DNA of 64,000 nucleotides from Stercorarius parasiticus. Lineage: Eukaryota; Chordata; Aves; Charadriiformes; Stercorariidae. The stretch's first letter is position 1, and each line of letters begins with the position of its first letter. The notes under the pieces are model-generated. The model did not search any database. It was not told the DNA's origin and saw nothing but the letters and a program-made list of their open reading frames with translations. A program made the position numbers and the translations under genes. Below, piece after piece: positions 50,601-63,010 of this stretch. The DNA lies in the NCBI GenBank assembly GCA_013396915.1, contig VWZL01002573.1, forward strand, positions 1,279,109 through 1,343,108. Direction: 5' to 3'.

Positions 50601-51895
50601 CTACATCTTTGGCATCTTCGGGTTCGTTTGGGTTTCTCTGGATCTTCAGGCGGGAGACGTGGTTGCTGCCGTTCAGGGGATGTGCTTCAACCACCTCCAA
50701 AGCCTGGTGCTCCGAAGACCTGGGTGTGGGATGAACTAGAAATGCGGCTGTTGAACATGCTCAGCAGGGATGGGGGGCAGAGGAAAGTTTACAGGTCTCA
50801 AGGAGGCAATTGCTGTTGTTTCTTTGGGGGCTCCCTGTTAGAGGAATTAATTAATAAAGGCATAAATACCTCCTCCTATTCACGGCTCTGTTGAATGGGG
50901 GCTTAGTGAACTCCTGCTTGGTCTCTAGAGACCAAACTCCTGAGTCTCAGTTAGTGTAAATAATGACTTCAGTGCAGCTAGGCCGGTGCTTACCCATTTA
51001 ATCAGACAGCTGTGTTGGTCCAGCTTTTTTTATTATTGTTTTAGTGTATCCAATATATATGGGCACCATGACTGTAGAGTGATCTTAGCCAGTGATTTCC
51101 GCCTGTGTGCATGAGTGTGTGTTCATGGTGTGTGTTCGGCCTCATCGCATGGTCTACAACAGAATAGGTCGAAGATGTTCCTCCATGCAATACTCTGGAA
51201 ATGCACCGTCATTAGGAGCACTGCTTTTTTGGAAAATGGTAGAAGAGTAATCTCATCACGTAATTGACACTACCTTTAAGAAGTAAGTTAATCATAACTT
51301 ATCTTCAAGGTTCGGAGAGAGATGCATTGTTAAAGACACGCATGTTCTTAGCAGCATCTATTGTTTCAGCAGGTAATTACTGCAGAGATTAACTCCAGAT
51401 TTCATGTTAAAATTTGTCTGTAAAATAAATTTTAAATTCAAACATGAGCTAGGTGATGGATATATTTCAGTTTAAAACTGAAGATTGAAAGTACTTTCCT
51501 CACAGTGGCTAAACGTACTGTCCGCTCGCAAAATCTGCATAGCAAGTTCCCTTGCCACTCGTTTCAGTGAAAAGAAGAGTGGGGTTTTTGTTGTTTTTTT
51601 TTCTTTTTTTTCCTAAGGAAAAAAAGCAAAAAGAAAAGAGCTCTTTTAGACTCTTTCCAGTTGATGCTCCATGTTGTGACATGTCATGTAAAACTGCATC
51701 TGTTATGTTGAAATAAGAACATGAGAGAGACACTTTGACATGACGAATCACAACACAACTTAACAGCAGGAACATTTAAAACGCAACACGGTTTCGTTGT
51801 CAGTAACCTCAGCCCTGATAGAGATGAGGTATTTAGTTGAGCTTCCAGCTTCACTGAGTCTCTGTTTCTTCCCTAATGAATTTTCCTCGTAATGT
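47645..51895. other. non-coding DNA, short repeats only
   Basis: Contains a 12-base direct repeat gatccagttatc at 47891-47902 and 47911-47922 (period 20). Short TG-rich (about 49279-49303) and T-rich (49340-49365) tracts are also present. The open frames of up to 104 codons are unrecognised. Confidence 0.5.
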
Positions 51896-51999
51896 CGGGC
51901 CCAATCCAGGCGTTCTCGTAGGCAGAAACTCCTGGTAACTTTTAAATGTCGAAACCAAAGAAAGTTTTGCCCGAGTGAAGACCTCAGGATCGGGCCCAG
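51896..51999. mobile_element. palindromic fold-back element (MITE-like), about 100 bp
   Basis: The left end reads gggcccaatcca (51897-51908) and the right end aggatcgggccc (51987-51998), which is its reverse complement with one change (caatcc versus cgatcc) and a one-base edge difference. The interior also pairs loosely (ggcagaaactcctggtaact against the reverse complement of aaagttttgcccgagt). This matches a class of short palindromic repeats common in birds, turtles and crocodilians, bearing 'gggcctgatcc' termini and 'cattgacttcaatggg'-type interiors. The interior here is diverged, so it is an old copy. The exact family is unknown. Confidence 0.5.
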
Positions 52000-52269
52000 G
52001 AGTTTTTACTGTCTGTGAAGTATAAAATAGACTCAGATTAAGCTAGCAGACTTGTTATTTGACAGTTTATAAAATATTTTAGTATCTTTTTGGCAGTAGC
52101 AGTTTGAATGTTGGCAAATGTACACATTGCTTGCAGTTACAAAACCTTGTAATGAGTATTTTCCACTGTAATAGCAGTGAGTTGAAATTTGGATAAACCA
52201 CTTAGACTTGTGAACTCTGACATGCATGGTAACTATGTCTTTGCAAAAGAATTTTGTCAAGTATTGGAG
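52000..52269. other. unique non-coding DNA
   Basis: Unremarkable AT-rich sequence between the fold-back element and the next block. One 75-codon minus-strand frame is unrecognised. Confidence 0.45.
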
Positions 52270-52560
52270 CTCCTACTAATAGCACATCCATCTTTCTGCA
52301 CACTATAAATCTTAAGAAAATTTCTATTACTCTGCAATTTGTCTGGCTTATGCTATTTATTAGCCATTTTATTCTGCTGCTTTAAGAAGTAATGTGATGT
52401 TCATTTTATTGCTGGTTCAATAAATTGTTAATTATAATGCAGTGATTGCTGCTGACGTGATTTAAAAGCCACATTAGCACTATAGCATTAAGTTTTAACT
52501 ATTTTACCCTTCAATTCCCTGTTTATACAACAGTAAAAGGAAAATAGCCTTAGACTAATT
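52270..52560. promoter_or_regulatory. possible conserved non-coding element
   Basis: Repeat-free AT-rich stretch with homeodomain cores (attgttaattataatgc near 52425) and tatttattagccattttatt near 52353, without homopolymer runs over 4. It resembles developmental enhancers. The call is texture-based. Confidence 0.28.
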
Positions 52561-53309
52561 TAAAAAATGAAGGTACTTGTATCTATTGATCACATGATGT
52601 ACTAGAAACTTTTGTTGTTTTTTTTAAAAAGGTTACATTCAGGTCTAAAAAAAAAAAAAAAAGAAGAAGAAAATGCATCGACTGAAGTGCGGTCTTACTG
52701 TTCAGCAAAAAGTGTTCTTAAAGCAAGATTAACCCCAAAGTTAAATTAACAGAATTACTTGGTTAAATTAGGACAATTGGCACAATATATTAAAGGAACA
52801 AAATACCCAGATAAATCATAATCATTTTATAGTTATGCGTAGCTTCTGGTGCCCATTTTGTATCATAATGGAGCATAAGGGAGGGTGAGATTGGAAATCA
52901 TACCTATTTTCTCCAAGAATACGGTAAATGGGATTGGGAGAAATCTCCGTTTTGCTGATTTAAAGTCAAATTTAATTGCTACAAGTATAATGATATATCC
53001 TTGGCTGAGCACGGAGAACTGACTCTGTACTACGAGCCATGCAGAAATATTGTGTAGGATGGACAGAACCACGGAAATATTGCACCTGGAGTCAACAGGG
53101 ACACCTACTGCCTGTTGGAAACCCGTATTAGCGTTAGCGCAGTAGCCTCTGCACTAACAGTACAAACTGTCAATGAAAAAAAACTACCTTTCTTAGTTAA
53201 ATCATGGGATTTTCATTTTTTTTTCCTTAGCTGAACAAACTATACTCATAGAAAAATAGGGAAAAAATAGAACGACAGTGGAAACTGGTATAGAAAACCT
53301 ATATTTGCA
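52561..53309. other. unique non-coding DNA
   Basis: An A16 run followed by GAA units lies at 52647-52670. Otherwise nothing recognised. Confidence 0.5.
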
Positions 53310-53380
53310 TGCACACACACGTATGTGTATATATATATTTAATAATGATATATATATATATATTTAATTAATTAAAAAAA
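53310..53380. repeat. CA/TA-rich low-complexity tract
   Basis: Short CA repeats (gcacacacacgtatgtgtat) pass into two runs of TA and then taattaattaaaaaaaa. Strongly AT-rich and able to form cruciform or slipped structures. Confidence 0.85.
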
Positions 53381-56300
53381 AATGTGCATAAATGGAATTA
53401 ATGGATCTTAGTGTTCCTGTGCTTTTGTAGCTCCACAAGCGCACCACCACCAAAACTAATGTGCAGCTCTCCAACACTGGATGCTAGGAGTCATTAATTC
53501 AAACAAAGCCATTTAAATACATAGAGAAATATAAATTTTAACTGCTCATTCCCGTATAAATTTGTTGACCCTTCCACTGAGCCGTTCCTTCCCGTAGGGG
53601 ATGCCCGCCATCACATGCTGTCAGATGGTCAGACTTCCAGGCTACAGCATCTCTGATGGTGTTAAAGCATCATGTGATCCTTGGTACACGGCTGAGTAAG
53701 GAGAGGTTTAATATGTAATTAATAATACACGGAAGGAAAAAAAGAGGAAGATGTGGTTATGAAAAGCTGCCTGGTCAGAGGTTCCCAGCACGTTCCTACT
53801 CTGACTTTTGTTGTGAGCTGCTGCGATGTGGTGATAGACAAACGGAAAAATCACAACAAAAAGGCTTTTCTTGCTAGTTAGATATTAGTTGAAAGAAATG
53901 AAGCTCCTAAGCCATTTGGAGAGTCATAGGAGAGAGAAACCTTATCTTTAGATGTCTAAATGCGTTCAAAAATCTGCCTAGAAGAGACCTCCTTATTCCT
54001 TGACTAAGTTAGAAACAGTTATTAGCTTCATGACTCCTGTTTTCAAAGGTGGACTCCTTTGGAAGTGGTTTTGTTGTAAGAAAAGAGTATAAATTATCTT
54101 ATTGAAGGAAGGATATTTTCCCAAGAAGGAATAGTTTCTGCCAGGAGAGTGTATTTAGAAACAAATAAACAAAACAAAAGCAATGGAAAAGAAAAACCCC
54201 AAACCAACAGCCCACCCCGCACTTGAATTTTAATAAATCCTAATTTATTTTATTTGATCATCCCGCATTTGATTTTTATATAAGACTCTGGTTAAACTGC
54301 TTTGAAATGAGGATGAATCTTGGCACTGGTCATGGTAAAAAATTGCAGATATAAGGAAAAGTTTGACGTCCAGCTAGCTCCAAGATTTCAGGCTTTGGGA
54401 GCAAAGATCTGAGCTAAAGGGACTGATAAAGCTTACTGAGCTGTCATAATATACTGAAACTCCTGGACTTGACTTAGTACTGTGCGACATTTCAGTACAA
54501 GAAATTAGGACATAAAAAAATCAGTATAGCCCATATTAAACAGATTTAAAACTGGTAAACTAATTGCAAAAAGTAATTGGGATGTTTTCAGCGATGTCTC
54601 ATAGGGATGTAGTCATGGCCTACCACATTTCCATGATATGAGTAATGATCTGGAAAAAACCCTTTCCTCTTAAAGACTGCAGATTTCACAAGAATTAAAG
54701 GCGTGCTAAATAAAGAAAGGGAGTAGTAATTTATAAAATAATCTAGATTATTTTGGAAAAGGAGCCTTGTTATCAGATAGAGCTTCAAAGCTGACTTTGT
54801 GCTCCACCAGGCAACACTAAGAATTCAGTGGAGAAGGTGGTAGGGCTGCAAAAACCAAGACAAAATCGGGCTCTGAAGCTTTTTTTAGGGAGCAAGAATT
54901 TATCTACCTCAGTTTTTCAGGGTGTCGAGAGGCTCTGGCCCAGGGCAGCAGTGTGGCCGCTGCTCTGGAACTTCTGATTGGGGATGCTCGGGGACTTTGT
55001 GCTCTTGCCAAAGCTGGTCCAGGTCTTCAGCATCTCCTCATCTGGATGAGCAGCACAGGCGCCCTGGCAGCCTGCCGTGTGGGTTTTTACGCTTCAAGCT
55101 GGTTTGTGTTAAAGCCTTGTTTAAAACCCACACGTTTGCAAAGCCTGTTTTGAATTTGGTTTAAGAATTCAGATCAATTCTAGTTCTACCAGAGTCAAAC
55201 GTGAGATGGTGGGGCAGGAGGCAGTGCGGAGAGCATGAGGCTTACAGTGAATGTGAACTCCCAGCCTGGAATTAACCCCCACCCCAATTAATTAATGCTG
55301 TGTTACACTGGTGAGTGGGTAACTGGGAGATAGGAGAGCACTCATGTGATTACTACTGAAAAACTATTTGCAAGGTGGTGGTTGTGTTAGATAGTTAGTG
55401 CCAGAGAGCGAGCTGCTAACAGGAATTCGTGAAACTTGATTAACAGCTTTCTGCTAAAAGGATCAAGACTCGAGGAAATATAGTATACCTAAGAGCTAAT
55501 GGATAAATGAGATCTGTCCCCAAGTTTAGGGATTCCCTACATTATTTATCCCAAAATGAAGGAGAGAAGGCAGACCTGAACTCATAAAACTCCAGGAATG
55601 TGTAGCTCGGTCATCTGCATAAATAGCATTGCCCGGCACAGAAAGCTGAACAGCCTGTAATGGAGGATATAAAAGAAATGGTTAAAAAGATGTAGCGAAA
55701 AGCAACCACACAAGTTTACTGAAAACATCAGTTTCTTGTACGTAGGAAACTCTATCAGGAGAATAAGGAGAGCAGGGCATAAGTTGATAAAGCCAACACG
55801 ACGTGTGTCTGCCTTAGCTTTTGAAAACTGTTCAAACTGTGACTTCGGAAATGCCAATTTACTGTTGGCTCTAAATAGTATGTATAAAGTTATCCACAAA
55901 GCCATAAGAGAAAAAGAAACTTCTAATGAACTGTGAAACCAGATGCTTTATGCTGGAGAAGCACATTCTGCAGTCTGCATATTATTATTTTGTTTTGGGG
56001 AATGCTGCAATGTGCTAGGTAATTTCAAATATAGATGCAGGCACAGTTAGTACCCCGAAGAGTTTATGCTGGGAGGAATATTCCTGTTCGTGGCTGGGGG
56101 GCGAGGTGGGTATACATTCAACAGAAACAGAATTATGGAAAACAAACTTCTTTCTTTCAGCCTGGAACAGCAGTTTAGTTTAGAAACCTCATATTGGATA
56201 TTTTTGCATGCTAACAGTCAGCGCCCACCTACGAGAGAAGATGCGAGTCTCTACAGATGCTGAAAGGGGTTTGGGCACAAACAGGGTTCTGGATGGGAGC

Positions 56301-58529
56301 TATAAGAGAATGTCTGGATGGCCAACCCAGATATCCTAAAAAACTGTCTCGGCTGGGCTGAAATCAGGACGTTTTACTTCCCAGACATGTTCAGGACAAA
56401 TAATATGCCTATATGATCTGGCTGGAGAAGTCATTATTATGAGAGGTTGAAGTAAAGCAATACTGGCAGCCAGTGATGTGCTAAGTTCTGTCCATACGCA
56501 TGAAATAAATTTTGCTCATGGGAAATATTTTGATCCTTAAAAATTTTGACCAAAAGGAGAATGTAAAAAAAAAAAAAAAAAAATTGTCTTCAACATATAT
56601 GGTTGACGTATCATTGCACTATAACTGAAATTTCTTGTGGGTTCTTGGAATTAATTATGACCCCATCACACATCTAAAATACTGTATCAAATAAGGAAAA
56701 CCGATTTTATGCTGAATTTGTTGATGAGCCGGTAGAATAGAGAAAACCTGAAGTTGAGATAAATCATGAATTGCAAAAGGGGCTACATGTATTGAGTTAT
56801 CTACACAGAGGAGAAAAAGTGAGATACAGAAATCTGTTCCGATTAATAAGACAAAAGGAAATGGTGCAAAACAGATATATGGCATTCCATTCTGCCTTAT
56901 GATTATGTATGATGTCATTACAAAACACTGGGATTTTTATATTAGGTGATTAGAGGTGAAATTACCAGTTTAACTTTTTCTAAACTTCAGCTTAATCTAT
57001 ACAATTTTAAATACCATTGATACCAGGCTCCAGCAAGCAGTTCCTAAAGAAAACGCTGCAATTGGGAGTATCAATAGAAAGAGCAATTAAAAAAAAAAAA
57101 ACAAACCCAAAACACCCCGATATTTTTCTGATTTATCTATCAGATTCTGATTTTTTTTTTGATAGTCACTTTCGATATGTAACTTCTGCTGTGTTAAAAA
57201 AAAAGGAGAAATACATTGCTTGAATTTATTGCTTATGTTCCAGTAGATCGGAGTGTTTGCAGTAGCAGGCTAGTTTGAGGAAGGATGGGGTAGGTACGGA
57301 GAAAGGGGCAGATTATGCGGTAAACAGAAATAACAGAGGAAATCTAAGTATAATGGCCTGTATAGACAAAAAAAAAATTATTATTTACATAGGCGGAAAA
57401 AACTAGGAAGGAAACAATGTTCAGCACTGACTGCAAAGTGGAATGTGTTAGGCAAACAGAAAAAAATCTGAAAGTGAGACAGGCTTTGAAAAGCCTGGGA
57501 AGGAAGGATGGAGGGCTTGATTTGAAGTAGTTCCAGCTGAAGGAGGTCTGTGTGGCTAGGGCTGCATCGTTAAAGTGCCGTTAATTTTGCTTGATGCCAA
57601 CACTTTGGGTGGATTGGAGGAACACAGACTGAGAATTCGCACAAGCAAGAGGGACAAGGTTGAAGAAATGATGATGGGAGGTTTTGAAAGCTCCATGGCT
57701 ATTTCTGATTTTGCTGCGGCAGGAATATTTGCTTTCTTTGCTGTACTTGAGTACTGGGCACTTCTATTTCTGGAAATGCCCCAAGAAGGTCATTCAGACT
57801 ATTTCAGAACTCGGGAAAATTTTCTGGGGAGTTTTTGGTTTGCCTTGCAGTTTCACTTGTCTCTTACTTCCGAGACTGGTTTAGCCGTCTCTAATGAAAG
57901 GCAATAGATCTTGTAGATAAATTCATGTGTAATCTTTACAGAAATTGATTGTTTTTCCTCCTTTGACCAAAACTACTTCATCTACATCTTTGCATCTTCA
58001 TTTTAATCTTTGGTTTAAATTAGGATGGGGGGATGTTCCTTAGGAAGACGTTTTCCTTTTTCTTTTTTTTCCCCAGCTTCATCTGAAAAAATGAAGGAGA
58101 GAAAGTCTGCTCTTCAGGCGTTGAGATGTCTGATGCCAGTTTGATTCTGTATTCTAGCGGTTTTAGCATGTATCAAGTACCAGTTCCATTCAGGTTTTAT
58201 CCAGGTTTAAATTTGTCTTTTGTGTGTTACATTGAAAGGTGTTTATTTTAATGTGTGTGTTATTAGCTAAATGAAGCGTATATATAAAGAGAAAACACTG
58301 TTTTGCTCTGCTGAAGACTTTGTTTCAAAATACTTAGTGAATTCTTAAATGCCTAAAGTTTCAGAAAACAATATGAAAAATAGGAATATTGAATGTGTTG
58401 TGTTTATAGGTTAAGTAGGAATACAAGGTTAAGTAAGAATAAAAAAAATGGTCTCAGTTTCGTCGCAGTAAAAAGAAGGTATGAATTGACAACACGAGTA
58501 GAGAGGGAAGAACATAGATATTATAGGAA
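53381..58529. other. long non-coding stretch, no gene recognised
   Basis: A GC-richer patch at 54.92-55.1 kb carries an 80-codon frame of no recognised family. An A19 run lies at 56565-56583, with further A-runs near 57088 and 57369. The 110-codon frame at 57575-57907 is unrecognised. No interspersed repeat identified. Confidence 0.5.
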
Positions 58530-58860
58530 ATAGAGCTGGGAGGCAGGATCAACTACAGCCAAATTGTTCATGACAGATACTTGTCTAACTTGCTCTTTAA
58601 ATCTTCGGTGATGGAGTTTCCACAACCTCTATAGGCTCTTTCTGCTAATGTCTAATCAAAATCTCTTTCTCAGCAGTTCAAGCCTGTTACTAGTTATTCT
58701 TTTCGAAGTGGACACACAGAGAAATTTCTTTGCAGCTACCAACCATCTATGTAAAAACTGATTGCTGCTTGTTCTTTCCTTTAGGTTAAACCATCTCAAT
58801 TATTATTGTTTTTATACAGACAATATTTTTTCCCAGGCCAACCAGCCTTTTGCCTCTTAT
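58530..58860 (-). mobile_element. ancient CR1/L3-type LINE 3' relic, minus sense
   Basis: The plus strand carries, in order, remnants that match the reverse complement of older amniote CR1 3' sequence: ggcaggatcaactacagcc, acagatacttgtctaacttg, a block resembling 'atctccagcgatggggattccacaacctc' (seen as atggagtttccacaacctct), a block resembling 'ctaatgtccaacctaaatctc' (seen as ctaatgtctaatcaaaatct), then gcagttcaagcctgttacta, and finally the start of the 'agactaaacaaacc' region (aggttaaaccatctc). High divergence and many small gaps indicate an age well beyond the two GC-rich CR1 copies. The family identity is from memory. Confidence 0.72.
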
Positions 58861-61269
58861 CTCAAGAGTTAAGGCAAGGGAAGAATTACTGGATGAAAAA
58901 TTAGATAAAAATGAGCATCACTTTAGCCAGGGAAATATTTGGAAATATCCTAATCAAATATAAGGATTAGAAATGAATGCTGCTCTTTGGGGTTTGTTTC
59001 TGTGGGTGCATTTATTTATTTTTGTTAGCCTTTGCCCCGAATATAAAGGGTCCAACATCATTCCCCACTCTGTCCTTTAGTTATGTGGAGTGAGGATGGA
59101 CTATTTGGAAACTGGGGCCAGTCTTTTATCCTTAACCCTGTTGATTCTGTCAACAAACTCAATGCTGGATCAGGCGGCATTTGAAACATCTCTCTGGAAG
59201 TATTTTGAAACCATTGTTTTTAGTGTGAACTGGTTTTGCAGAAGGCAAAAGGGCCTCCGTAGATCTGGAAGAGTAGTGTGCAGGACACTTGCCCTCTGTC
59301 TCTTGCTTCCCCCTCTCCTGCTATAATTTCTAGGATCTGACAACTTTGTTTAAAAGAGAAAGCAGAGAAGTTCAAGGCAGGAAATTTGTTTTGTGCTTTC
59401 AGATATATGACACAGACTATGAATTTCAAAAAAGAAAAAAAAAAAACAAAACCAAACCCCCCAAAAAAACAAACTAACTTGCCAAATATTTGCATGCTTA
59501 AGGAAAAATAATGGTTGAATATTATTTTACATATATTAATCCCAGGAAAATTAATTTGTGATGGGGAGAATAAAGTACCTCATGTATGTTTCCAGTGCTA
59601 GAAAGAAAATAAGGTCCATTCATTTTTGTGTTTAAATAACACACACGCACACATGCACGTTTAAGTTACCAGACAAGCACTTAGATGTCGAGATGACATT
59701 TGAGGGATTTGTTAAATTATTGTTTTGTTTTTCTTTTCAAAGTTCCCTTTTCCATTCACCATCTATTTTTTGGCCATTGTTCCTCTATTTATATTTCTAT
59801 TTCTCTATTTATGTTGAATCTAGTAGTTGTATCACTGCCTTTAGTACCAAAAGAGTGGGCATCTAAGACCGATAGTGTCCCATTTTGGAAAATCAGCAGC
59901 AATTTGAGCAATTAGCAGCATTGTGTTTACCAAAAGTGCATGTGAGAAACTGGAAGGTTATTCTATTTTATTTTGCGAACTTTAGCCTTCTGTCTTTCAA
60001 GAAATGTGCTACTTGTGTAAGGAAACGCAGCTTCTGGGGCACAAAGGCCCTGCAGCACGCTCCCAGGCTGGCAGGGAGCAGAGTTTGACTTCCCAACCAT
60101 GGGCAAATTCATCTCCTGATGCAAGAGGATGGTCTCCCCCTCCACAGTCAACACAGCTTAAAATTGTGTCCTCAGAAATCTGTTTACTCATCACTTTAGT
60201 CTTCTTTCAGCATGCCTAAGTAAAAAAATAGATTATCCCCCGGGAGAGGATTTGCCTTATCTGACTTTTGGTGTTTGCAACGCAGACTCCTACAGTGGAG
60301 CTAATCACCCGACTGCCCTCGCGAGTTGGGCAGAGAAATGGACGCTCCCCAAGCACAGCGCTTCCCATCGCCTTTCCTGAGATTTCCTCTCGTATTCCCA
60401 CCCCTAGTTACAATATGTGGAGTTAAGTTTGTGTTCGCTTACTTGTTTTAAAGCAAATTTGCAGACGGGTGCTGATCTGGTCTGGTTCGTCTGATTCTGT
60501 CAATGTATGAACCTGAGTGTTTCTGTTGAACGCATAGGCAGAACAAAAATTTAGAGCAACATTGATCGAGGGGTCAACGGCTGCATGTTGGGGCTTTCCC
60601 AAAAAAGAAAAGGGGTGCAATATTCCATTTCCCATGTCCTTGTACGTAACAAGCAGCTTTTAACCACAAAAGCTTCAGTAAGCGAAGTCCAGCAAAGCAC
60701 TTATTGTAGGTATAAGGTACAAATGATTCTTCACCTTCGGAAGAGGAACCATAAGCCCAGGCTGAAGTTAAAGGAACTACTCTCTTGCAGTGCAAAAACT
60801 TCTTGGACATGAAGTGGTCCTGTGTTCTGCTCTTCAGGACAGTATTGCAGGTAGTGAGTGGGATGAATCCCTTTGCCATTGCAGGCACATCACCCTCTTA
60901 TTTCAGTGCCATCGCCTTCAGTAGAGTCAGGTTTATTTGCTTATTGCCAGTTAATAAACTATTTTGATATTGTTGTTAAAATGCAATCACTTCAGTTGGG
61001 TGGTAAAGCTGGGAGCAAAAACATTACAGGCAAAAATGCCAATGTAAAGCTTGTCAAAGTGTCAGTGACCCTCAAAGGTTTGTCCATTTATCATAAATGG
61101 TTTTGTTAATACATATCATCACCAGCACTTAGACTCACATTTGCTTTAATGCTTTGTTCAAAGCTGTAGCATAACAATAACGACAATTAGACATAAATAC
61201 TTTATAAGACATCTATTGTCATCTATTTATCATTTATAACGCGCAGCAAAAGCATTATGAAACATTTAT
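58861..61269. other. non-coding DNA, no gene recognised
   Basis: Unique sequence with A-runs near 59438-59447. The 61110-61268 end is rich in atttat/cattt units of the sort seen in an old amniote repeat class, but too diverged to call. Open frames of up to 104 codons on both strands at 60.5-60.9 kb are unrecognised. Confidence 0.45.
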
Positions 61270-61660
61270 TATGCATTTGTAGGTAGCATTTTGTCACCAG
61301 CGCCGTGGGTTTGGGATGCAGTGTTCATCTCGGACTCGCTGGCGGGTACCCTGACCGCTGCGGAGGGACCGGAGGGAGAGGGAGAAGGCAGAGAGCCCCA
61401 TGGCCACAGCTCAGCATCACCGGGCAGCGCCGCGGGGGGCAGGAGGAGAGGCGGGGGGAGCTGGGTGCATCTTAAAACATTACGTAGAGAGGAGGAAAGG
61501 GCTGAGATAAAAGATTGAAAAGTGTTCTTTAGCATGACGCATGCGTTTGTGTCGAGGGCTTGGATTATGGAACAATCCTGCTCCACTCCCGCTTGCACAG
61601 CGGCCGCTGGGCTTTGCTCTGGCTGCGTGTAGGGCACCGCCATCGGAGAAATGCACCCGG
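61270..61660. promoter_or_regulatory. CpG-rich patch, possible promoter or enhancer
   Basis: GC-rich for about 390 bases between AT-rich flanks with many CpG (ccagcgccgtggg, cggactcgctggcgggtacc, gcagcgccgcgggggg, cagcggccgctggg). It includes acgcatgcgt at 61537-61546, close to the NRF1 core TGCGCATGCGCA. It could be a small CpG island promoter, an enhancer, or a GC-rich remnant of a repeat. Open frames of 75 and 135 codons on opposite strands are expected in such composition. No TATA box, exon or transcript signal is decisive. Confidence 0.3.
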
Positions 61661-63010
61661 GAGCTTCGGGAAACAAAATTCAGGTGCTATTTGGTCAGGA
61701 GAGACAAATAACATTTGACTGCTTTTTCTTATTTGCATTGCAGCTGTTTCTTATTCCCTGTGTGAGACATGGTACCAAAGCACTCCTGTTCTCCAGAGGA
61801 AAAATCCCTGCTATTATAATTTTTTCATTACAGCTTAAACATTTTCAGTTTTAAAAGAAAAAAAAAAAAGATAATTTGCTTGATCTGATTTCTGATGCAT
61901 TTTGTTCAGTGTTATGTAGCCGCGTTTTTCTGTAGGAAATTTGATACATTACTTTAAGTTAACTACATACAAGAGAATACTAAATAAATTCACTTTATGT
62001 GCTTCCCTAATTAGTTTTCAGTCATGTAATTCTCTTCAATATAGAGTTGAGAAATCCCCAAGTCTACCTTGATGTAGTTAGTGTCACATACACTGATCAT
62101 GTGAAATTGAATTTGAATTTACTACTAATATTTAAACACGAAAGCTGACTTGAACCATATTTCCCCCTTGGATATAGATGTCACTGCTCTCTGTAATGAG
62201 TAGCATTATGTTGAATGCTTAAGCCAAGAACAACCAAGTTACAGGAATAGGACATTAATCTTAGAGAACTGTTGAGTTTCATGCTTTAGACAATACATTG
62301 TCTTAGCATTACCGCTTACACTTTAATTACTCGAGACAAGTATTTTGCAATACCTATTGCTTGAGTATATTTTGTAAAGATGGAGTGGGAATACAGAGAT
62401 CACCAGGATCTCTTGGATAACTGGGTAGACTGACTGTAGGCACAAAACTACATTATTTGTTGTCTATAACCTTCAGCTGTTGAATGCACAAAGTCGAAGA
62501 AGTTTCTGTAGAGATCTCCCAGACCTTGCCCCCAGGTCTCGGGGGGGGTGTGGGGCGTGTGTACGTGTACCAGACCCACGTGTGGGGGGAGAGGGAGATG
62601 CTGAGGGCTCAGTCCCTGCAAGGTTGGGTGCCGTGCTGCTCCTGTCTCTCTCTTACAACTCTTCTCCATGACTTAAAAAATCACCCACTTCAAAATTAAA
62701 GCTCGGTGTTGCCTCTGGGTCTCTGTAACCTCTGTGGGGAAACTGAGGCTTTAGGGAGTTCATCAGGAACCATTTGCAAAGACTCTGATTAAATCAAACT
62801 TCTTCTGGAGTTTCTTTTCTGCGGCCTCCAGGCTGCTATAATTGGAGAGGTGGGATGACTACTGCTGGACTTAGCACTTGTAACCTGATTTATGTTGCTG
62901 CTTGATTAGCTCCTTGTTTGTGTGGATGCAAATACCTGGATGAATTTAAAGTACTTTGCAGTATAGACTTTCTTGGCTCTGTTAGCACTGGGTGTTTGCT
63001 GAGCACTTCG
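61661..63010. other. non-coding DNA with a GC patch and a possible MIR scrap
   Basis: A12 run at about 61858-61869. A GC-rich patch at about 62520-62620 includes ctcggggggggtgtgggg. The 62719-62770 segment (gtggggaaactgaggcttta) recalls minus-sense MIR 'gatggggaaactgaggct' but is too short to call. Confidence 0.4.

Noticed and set aside
54922..55164. 80-codon and 66-codon frames in a GC-richer patch
   Set aside because: Overlapping frames without family resemblance, splice context or codon bias.
56565..56583. A19 run considered as the tail of a processed retrocopy
   Set aside because: The sequence upstream shows no recognisable transcript and no flanking target-site duplication was seen.
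57575..57907. 110-codon open frame with a hydrophobic stretch
   Set aside because: No recognised family; the frame opens with a non-ATG codon and the region has no splice or promoter context.
61269..61676. 135-codon minus-strand frame across the CpG-rich patch
   Set aside because: GC-rich DNA has few stops; an overlapping frame exists on the other strand and no domain is visible.
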